NCBI GenBank assembly: GCA_031409855.1
Contig: JANNYA010000260.1
Location: forward strand, 1-12,057
Source of the DNA: JANNYA01 sp031409855
GTDB taxonomy: Bacteria > Pseudomonadota > Gammaproteobacteria > Xanthomonadales > SZUA-5
Direction of reading: 5' to 3'
Length of the DNA stretch: 12,057 nucleotides
Translations under genes and position numbers: made by a program
Notes under the pieces: model-generated
What the model saw: the letters and a program-made list of their open reading frames with translations, nothing else
Database searches by the model: none
Told to the model about the DNA's origin: nothing
Part shown: positions 6,956 through 12,057 of the stretch, piece after piece
Numbering within the stretch: position 1 is the first letter of the stretch
How the letters are laid out: every line of letters begins with the position of its first letter

Positions 6956-7083
6956 TGTTTGCTCCGTATAGTTGTAGCACCCGATTGAATGCGTAGCGAA
7001 GTATAGACTGGGGTTGAATCGCATACCTACTGCGCAACGATGGTGAAGCACAAATTTGCAGAAAGACGCGTTACCCTTAGGCC

Positions 7084-9672
7084 ATGCCTAGAAAAACCCA
7101 AGAAAAGTACAAAGCCGCCGCTAATGCCGCGCCGAAAAAAACTAAACACGTGCACCGCGAAGACGACCCACGACTGAGCAAAGAGCCCGCGCCCGAGCCA
7201 AATCGGCGCGGCGCAAGCAAGACTCCTTACGCCGGGCCTGAGCGCGCGAGCAATACCAAGCCGAGATTTGCACCCTTTCCAGCAGCGAAGGCCGTGTCGG
7301 CGCAATTCGAAAAAACCAAGCCAGCCAAGGCGAGCTTTGCCAAGTCCAATGTGGCCAAGCCTGCGCAAACCGACCCTTATGCCGCGCGCGAAGCGGCTAA
7401 ATATGCGCAGCCGATCGCCAGTCGTGAATCAATTTTGGCGTATCTATCCAGCTCGGCCCAAGTGTTAACCATTGAAGCCATCGCGGATCACTTCAAACTT
7501 TTCAGCGAATCAGACCGTGACGCACTCGATAAACGCGTCAATGCAATGTTGCGCGACGGGCAATTACTGCTCAATCGCCGTGGCGGCCTAGCGGTCGCGG
7601 AAAAAGCTGATCTAATTCCCGGAACGATTATCGCCAACGCGGATGGCTTTGGCTTTTTACGCCGGGATGACGGCGCGGGCGAAGATGTGTTTTTAGCGCC
7701 CGCACAAATGAAACAGGTGCTACACGGTGACCGTGCTTTGATTTCAGTGACCGGCGAAGATCGTCGTGGCCGCGCGGAAGGCATGATTGTCAACGTGTTG
7801 GAGCGGCGCTCGCCGAAAATTGTCGGGCGCTATTTAGAAGAAGCGCTATTTGGCGTGGTGGCACCGGATGACCGCCGTATTCACCAAGATATCCAAATTC
7901 CACGCGGTGCAACGGGTGGCGCGAAGCCTGGCGATGTTGTGGTGGCAGAAATCACCGAGCAACCGAGTGCGCACCGCCCACCGATTGGGCGCATTGTTAA
8001 AGTATTTGGCAGTGATTTAGGGCCGCAGCACGCAATTGATTTGGCGATTGAAAGCTTTGATCTGCCGAAAGAGTTCCCGCAAGCCGTTGGTGTCGAAACC
8101 AGCGCGATTTCGGATACGGTTGAGCCGTGGCAAATGACGGATCGCGTCGATATTCGGCATTTGCCGTTGGTAACAATTGACGGCGAAGATGCGCGCGATT
8201 TTGACGATGCGGTGTATTGCGAGCCGACAAAATCCGGTGGCTTCAAGCTGATCGTGGCGATTGCCGATGTCGCAAGCTATGTCAAAATTGGCAGCGCGCT
8301 TGATATTGAAGCGCTAAACCGCTCGACCAGCGTTTATTTCCCAGCGCGCGTGATTCCGATGTTGCCGGAAAAGCTTAGCAACGGCGTGTGCTCGTTAAAA
8401 CCGGAAGTGGATCGCTTGTGCTTAGTCTGCGAAATGTTGATCGACAGCGCGGGCGTCACCAAACGCAGTAAGTTTTATCCAGCAGTGATGAAATCACATC
8501 AGCGCTTGACCTACACGCTCGCCTGGCACGCCTTGCGGCCGAAATCCGCTGAGGCACAGGAAAATCAGGAGAGTTCTTTGGCGCGTGAGCGCGTTGCCAA
8601 GGTTTTGCCGCAGCTGCAACACCTGTACGCGCTGTATCAAGTGCTTGATGCGGCGCGCCATGCGCGCGGCGCGATTGAATTTGAGGGCGTTGAAGTTAAA
8701 TTCAATTTCGATGAAGCTGGCTTAGTGCACATGGTTGGGCGCTATGAACGCAACGATGCTCACAAGCTGATCGAGGAATGCATGATCGCGGCGAATGTCG
8801 CAGCGGCGAAATTCATTTCCAAAGCGAAAATCCCGGCGCTGTATCGCAGCCACGCCAGCCCGCCAGAAATGCGCTACGACGACGCGCGCAAATTTCTTGC
8901 TGAACTTGGCGTCAGCATGCCGAGTTACGATGATCTAACGCCCGCGCTAGTGACAGCAGCGCTGCGCAAAGCACGCACTCGCCCAGATCGCGCGCTGATT
9001 GAAGCGGTTTTGCTGCGCACGCAAAGTTTGGCGGTGTACTCAGCGCTCAGCGACGGCCATTTCGGCTTAGCGCTATCAGCGTATGCACACTTCACCTCGC
9101 CGATTCGCCGCTACCCAGATTTGCTCGTGCATCGCGCGATTTACTATGCCTTGAGCGAAGGCACGCCTGAGAAATACACGTATAGCCCCGAGAAAATGAT
9201 CGAGTTGGGCAAAACCTGCTCGATGCGGGAACGGCGTGCGGATGAAGCCAGCCGCGACGTCAACGAGCGGCTGAAATGCGCGTATTTGGAACGCCATATT
9301 GGCGAAGATTTCGACGGTATCGTCACCGGCGTGACCAGCTTTGGTGCTTTCGTAGAACTCAACGACAACCGCATCAGCGGCATGGTGCACGTCACGCAAA
9401 TGCCGAACGATTACTACCACTATGACCAGAGCCGCATGCGCCTGTGGGGCGAACGCTCACGCGCGGGCATACGCTTGACCGATCAGGTGCGAATTAAGGT
9501 GCTGCGTGTCGATGCGATTGAGCGAAAAATCGACTTCAAGCTGATCAGTGAATTGAGCCCAGTACCGGCAAAAGAGTTGAGTATGGGTAAAAGCCCGCAC
9601 CGCACCGAAAAAGGCGTTAAAGGCGGTTTTGCTGATCGTGCAGGTAGCTCGAAACGGGATCGCAGGCGGTGA
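7084..9672 (+). CDS. rnr: Ribonuclease R
   Basis: RNase R is a processive 3'-5' exoribonuclease that degrades structured RNA, including rRNA fragments and mRNA, and helps tmRNA-mediated decay of faulty messages. The 862-residue product has a basic, Ala/Lys/Pro-rich N-terminal extension (about 1-115), a winged-helix domain (about 115-175), cold-shock domains beginning with PGTIIANADGFGFLRRDDG (about 178-222), the RNB catalytic domain and a C-terminal S1 domain (about 740-822), then a basic tail. The RNB active site is intact: D-G-E-D-A-R-D-F-D-D gives acidic residues D366, D372, D374 and D375, and the signature HFTSPIRRYPDLLVHRAI starts at H669. It is longer than E. coli RNase R (813 aa), mostly through the N-terminal extension. 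The ribosome site is weak (TTAGG). rlmB follows 22 bp after its stop, as is common in proteobacteria. Confidence 0.95.
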   Translation: MPRKTQEKYKAAANAAPKKTKHVHREDDPRLSKEPAPEPNRRGASKTPYAGPERASNTKPRFAPFPAAKAVSAQFEKTKPAKASFAKSNVAKPAQTDPYAAREAAKYAQPIASRESILAYLSSSAQVLTIEAIADHFKLFSESDRDALDKRVNAMLRDGQLLLNRRGGLAVAEKADLIPGTIIANADGFGFLRRDDGAGEDVFLAPAQMKQVLHGDRALISVTGEDRRGRAEGMIVNVLERRSPKIVGRYLEEALFGVVAPDDRRIHQDIQIPRGATGGAKPGDVVVAEITEQPSAHRPPIGRIVKVFGSDLGPQHAIDLAIESFDLPKEFPQAVGVETSAISDTVEPWQMTDRVDIRHLPLVTIDGEDARDFDDAVYCEPTKSGGFKLIVAIADVASYVKIGSALDIEALNRSTSVYFPARVIPMLPEKLSNGVCSLKPEVDRLCLVCEMLIDSAGVTKRSKFYPAVMKSHQRLTYTLAWHALRPKSAEAQENQESSLARERVAKVLPQLQHLYALYQVLDAARHARGAIEFEGVEVKFNFDEAGLVHMVGRYERNDAHKLIEECMIAANVAAAKFISKAKIPALYRSHASPPEMRYDDARKFLAELGVSMPSYDDLTPALVTAALRKARTRPDRALIEAVLLRTQSLAVYSALSDGHFGLALSAYAHFTSPIRRYPDLLVHRAIYYALSEGTPEKYTYSPEKMIELGKTCSMRERRADEASRDVNERLKCAYLERHIGEDFDGIVTGVTSFGAFVELNDNRISGMVHVTQMPNDYYHYDQSRMRLWGERSRAGIRLTDQVRIKVLRVDAIERKIDFKLISELSPVPAKELSMGKSPHRTEKGVKGGFADRAGSSKRDRRR

Positions 9673-9694
9673 GTGCAGCCCTGAGCCTACTGTC

Positions 9695-10435
9695 ATGAGC
9701 CAAGACTGGATGTATGGCATTAATGCCGTCGAAGGCCAATTAACGACCGACGCTGGCCGTGTGTTGGAATTATTGATTGACGCGGGCAGCCGCAATACGC
9801 GTTTAGATGAACTGGTAGCACTGGCGGCAAAAGCGGGCATACGCGCGCAAAAAGTAAGCGCCAGCGAAATCGCGAAAAAATGCGACAGTGATCGCCATCA
9901 GGGTGTGGCGCTGAAATACAAGATGGCGGAATTACTGAGCGAATCAGCGCTGACCGGCTTAGCCCAACGCGCTGGCGTCAGCGCGCTGTTTTTGGTGCTC
10001 GATAACATTCAAGACCCGCACAATCTGGGCGCGTGCATACGTTCCGCCGCCGCTGTGGGGGCTACCGCCGTGGTATTTCCGAAGGACAAATCAGCGGGCT
10101 TGACCGCTGTTGCGCACCGAGCAAGTGCGGGCACAGCGGCATTAGTGCCGATTGTGCAAGTCACCAATTTAGCGCGCGCGCTGGAGTTTTTGAAAGAAGC
10201 GGGCGTGTGGTGTTACGGCGCTGCGGGTGAGACCAATAATCTAATCTATCAAACCGATCTAAAAGGCCCGGTGGCGCTGGTACTGGGCAACGAAGGCGAT
10301 GGATTACGCCGCTTAACCCGGGATCGCTGCGATGGCCTAGTCAAAATTCCGATGGTGCCGGGCGTAGAAAGTTTGAATGTTTCGGTCGCTGCTGGGGTTA
10401 TGCTGTTTGAAGTGGTGCGGCAGCGATTGGGCTGA
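9695..10435 (+). CDS. rlmB: 23S rRNA (guanosine-2'-O-)-methyltransferase RlmB
   Basis: RlmB, a SpoU/TrmH-type SPOUT enzyme, uses S-adenosylmethionine to 2'-O-methylate a conserved guanosine (G2251 in E. coli numbering) in the 23S rRNA P-loop. The 246-residue product has an N-terminal substrate-binding domain (MYGINAVEGQL, then VLELLIDAGSRNTRL) and all three SPOUT motifs: VLDNIQDPHNLGACIRSAAA (motif 1, with the conserved N and R), ALVLGNEGDGLRRL (motif 2) and IPMVPGVESLNVSVAAGVML (motif 3), which together form the trefoil knot and SAM pocket. ATG 9695 gives the normal length; an in-frame TTG at 9629 would overlap rnr. It lies 22 bp after rnr and is probably co-transcribed and translationally coupled, as its own ribosome site is weak. 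Confidence 0.93.
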   Translation: MSQDWMYGINAVEGQLTTDAGRVLELLIDAGSRNTRLDELVALAAKAGIRAQKVSASEIAKKCDSDRHQGVALKYKMAELLSESALTGLAQRAGVSALFLVLDNIQDPHNLGACIRSAAAVGATAVVFPKDKSAGLTAVAHRASAGTAALVPIVQVTNLARALEFLKEAGVWCYGAAGETNNLIYQTDLKGPVALVLGNEGDGLRRLTRDRCDGLVKIPMVPGVESLNVSVAAGVMLFEVVRQRLG

Positions 10436-10456
10436 ACCATAGTCAGGTGAAACTGT

Positions 10457-10475
10457 GCTCGTCATAGCGAGTTTT
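10457..10475 (+). terminator. Possible weak terminator after rlmB
   Basis: CTCGT (10458-10462) pairs with GCGAG (10467-10471) around CATA, including one wobble pair, and four T follow. It lies 22 bp after the rlmB stop. The short stem and T-run make it weak; it could also be part of the insertion sequence's left end. Confidence 0.35.
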
Positions 10476-10701
10476 CAGCCCTAAAGCGGCTGTTGAGAGA
10501 CCATGAACGTTGGCGCAGAATTGCGGTGTTCGAGCAGCGTAGCCGTTTGCAGTTTGGTGCGAAAGTGCCCGTTTGCGAGGTTGGTTCTGGTCACGACAGA
10601 TGTAGAGATTGGCGAGCTTTGCTCGAAGAGTAAAGTTTCCCGTTGGAGAGGGTTTTTTGTTTTTTCGTGATCGGGCTTGGACATTTTTCTAGGAGATTGA
10701 A
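10476..10701 (+). ncRNA. Left non-coding region of the IS110 element, candidate bridge RNA
   Basis: About 225 bp before the transposase hold no plausible gene. In IS110-group elements this 5' non-coding region encodes the bridge RNA, whose two loops pair with donor and target DNA. Visible structure: CAGCC (10476-10480) with GGCTG (10488-10492); CGAGC (10613-10617) with GCTCG (10621-10625) around TTT; an imperfect direct repeat (CCGTTTGCAGTTTGGT at 10543-10558, CCGTTTGCGAGGTTGGT at 10569-10585); and a T-rich stretch (10652-10665). A good ribosome site (AGGAG, 10691-10695) ends the region. The exact RNA ends and guide loops cannot be assigned by eye. Confidence 0.4.
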
Positions 10702-12001
10702 ATGTCAAAGTTAGAGATCTTGGATTGGAAGGCCACGTTTGTTGACGTTGGCAGCGAGCGCATGCATGTGTCGATTGGCGGCGGTGAAGTGAAGGTGTTC
10801 ATGACGTTTACGAGTGATCTGGAGCGCTTACGAGACTGGCTGAAATCAGAAGGCGTGAGCAGCGTTGCGATGGAAGCGACTGGGGTGTACTGGATGCCAC
10901 TATATGCCCTGTTGGAAGCCAGTAGCATTGACGTGCGGATGGTGGATGGTCGTCAGATTCGCCGCGCTCCTGGGCGCAAGAGCGACATGCAGGACAGTCA
11001 ATGGGGCGCGACGCTACATGCGCATGGTTTACTGCGTTCGGGATTTGTGCCGACAGCGGATATCCGACGGTTACAAGATTACGTTCGCTTGCGCTGCGAT
11101 CACATTACGAGTGCAGGCGCGCACGTGCAGCACATGCAAAAAGCGATGGAACAATATCAAACTGCACTCGGTGATTAGCGATCTCACAGGAGTCAGTGGC
11201 TTGGCCGTGGTGAGCGCAATTTTAGGCGGTGAGCGTAATCCTGAGTCGTTGCTTAGGCTGTGTCACGGTCAAATCCGAAAGAACAAAGCCGATTTGATAC
11301 GCGAGTCTCTGCGCGGGACGTGGACGCCAGAGCATCTATTCGCACTGCGGCAGGCGTTTGAAAGTTGGGAGCACTACCAGCGCCAAATTGCCCAATGTGA
11401 TCAAGAGATCGCCAAACTGCTGCCTTCGCCGGACGAAGACGATCCTGGCCCCAAACGGTTCAGCTCACCGGGTCGCAATGCGCCGGAGATTGATCAGTTG
11501 CGCGGCATGATGCGCGTCATGTGTGGTCATCAAGATTTGACTCAGCTACCAACGTTTACCGAGTACAGCGTACTGCAGTTGATCGCTGAAACCGGCACAG
11601 ATTTAACAAGATGGCCTACCGAACATCACTTTGCGTCGTGGGCAGGGCTTGCCCCTGGCAGTAAGCAAAGCGGAAAACGTAATGGTAAGGTCAAACAACG
11701 ACGCAATAAAGTCGGTCGATTACTGTGTGTCATGGCTCGGAGTTTGGCGCGGAGCAAATACATTGCTTTAGGCGCTTACTATCGGCGGCTAGCCGCAAGA
11801 CGCTCTAAGCCTGTGGCGATCATTGCGGTTGCCCGAAAACTCGCGACGTTGATGTGGCGTACGATGGTGAAAGGACTTGAGTATGCAGAACAAGGAATTG
11901 AGCACTATCAACAAAAAATTGAGTCACAGAAGCTAAAAACCGCCCAGCGCTTGGCAAAAGAACTAGGATTGGAACTTCACCAACGACCGGAACTGGCCTA
12001 G
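10702..12001 (+). pseudogene. IS110-family DEDD transposase, frameshifted
   Basis: IS110 transposases (DEDD/RuvC-like domain plus a C-terminal catalytic-serine domain) recombine donor and target DNA guided by a bridge RNA. The first part (10702-11178, 158 codons before a stop) carries the RuvC-like residues: D15 (F-V-D-V-G), E58 (AMEATGVYWMPLY), and D95 and D98 (GRKSDMQDSQW). The second part, in the +1 frame up to 12001, carries HSVISDLTGVSGLAVV, then FASWAGLAPGSKQSGKR with candidate catalytic serines at 11660-11662 and 11669-11671. The frames join between 11154 and 11156; from family consensus (M-E-Q-M-N-I-K-L-H) a 5-bp deletion is the simplest cause. Joined, the product would be about 432 residues. 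No slippery heptamer lies near the junction, so programmed frameshifting is unlikely and the element is probably not self-mobile. Confidence 0.85.
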
Positions 12002-12057
12002 AATTTGAAAACCACCTTTAATTAAATCAATAACTTACAGTTTTAGTTCATGGAGAG
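12002..12057. other. Short non-coding right flank of the IS110 element
   Basis: A/T-rich, gene-free sequence after the transposase, cut by the window edge. It probably contains the element's right end and part of the donor site, but the boundary cannot be seen. Confidence 0.35.

Larger units (their letters stand above)
10500..12057 (+). mobile_element. IS110-family insertion sequence (right end near or beyond window edge)
   Basis: A DEDD-type transposase gene preceded by a long structured non-coding region and followed by a short one matches the IS110 (rather than IS1111) layout. IS110 elements usually lack terminal inverted repeats and target duplications, so the ends cannot be fixed by eye; both limits here are approximate. 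A weak inverted-repeat candidate is CCATGAAC (10501-10508) against GTTCATGG (12046-12053). rlmB is not interrupted, so the element sits in the downstream intergenic space. Confidence 0.6.

Noticed and set aside
6593..6988. Plus-strand open frame of 131 codons opposite the dodecin gene
   Set aside because: It has no recognisable domain and is antisense to a clear dodecin gene with ribosome site and terminator; it is a shadow frame.
7000..7042. Promoters for the divergent dodecin and rnr genes
   Set aside because: TATACT on the minus strand is a fair -10 but has no -35 at normal spacing, and TTGAAT at 7014-7019 has no -10 on the plus strand; too weak to list as features.
11138..11178. Programmed ribosomal frameshift joining the two transposase parts
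   Set aside because: No slippery heptamer lies near the junction, the shift is +1, and IS110 transposases are normally made from a single frame; loss of a few bases explains it better.
10501..12053. CCATGAAC / GTTCATGG as terminal inverted repeats of the insertion sequence
   Set aside because: Only 8 bp, expected by chance at appreciable frequency between regions of this size, and IS110 elements usually lack terminal inverted repeats; kept only as a weak note.

Overview
The window looks like chromosomal DNA of a Gram-negative proteobacterium, most likely a beta- or gammaproteobacterium. It carries the 3' end of tolB (periplasmic part of the Tol-Pal envelope system), an rnr-rlmB pair (RNase R and the 23S rRNA 2'-O-methyltransferase), a TonB-C-like secreted protein and several typical Sec signal peptides. 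The lineage is inferred from gene content and protein style only.

Layout, left to right. (1) 1-421: C-terminal 139 residues of TolB. (2) 475-3329, plus strand: a large secreted protein with a bactofilin/beta-helix-like N-terminal domain and a long alpha-helical repeat region, then a small secreted NTF2/SnoaL-like protein. (3) 3365-6423, minus strand: a three-TM protein with C-terminal TPR-like repeats and a secreted protein with two TonB-C-like units. They are separated by a ~200-bp gene-free stretch with unusually dense inverted-repeat structure (5482-5618). (4) 6555-6616: a second copy of the last few codons of tolB (24 of 25 bases match), followed at once by a strong hairpin. (5) 6731-6955, minus: a dodecin-type small flavoprotein with its own terminator, divergent from (6) 7084-10435, plus: rnr and rlmB, 22 bp apart and probably one transcript. 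(7) 10436-12057: an IS110-family insertion sequence whose DEDD transposase is broken by a frameshift, with a ~260-bp structured non-coding left region where IS110 elements normally encode their bridge RNA.

The most interesting pattern is that about 6.15 kb holding four poorly characterised envelope-type genes is bracketed by direct copies of the tolB 3' end (399-423 and 6555-6579). Integrated elements that use the 3' end of a conserved gene as attachment site look like this, as the gene stays intact on one side and a short remnant marks the other. No integrase is visible inside, and pal, the usual neighbour of tolB, is absent just downstream. Either this is a decayed or trans-mobilised island, or it is the scar of another rearrangement. 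Three of the four genes inside encode likely Sec-exported products and the fourth a membrane-anchored product, so the cargo would act in the envelope. The second notable item is the multi-branched inverted-repeat region upstream of the TPR-protein gene, which could be a structured leader RNA or a small non-autonomous repeat element.
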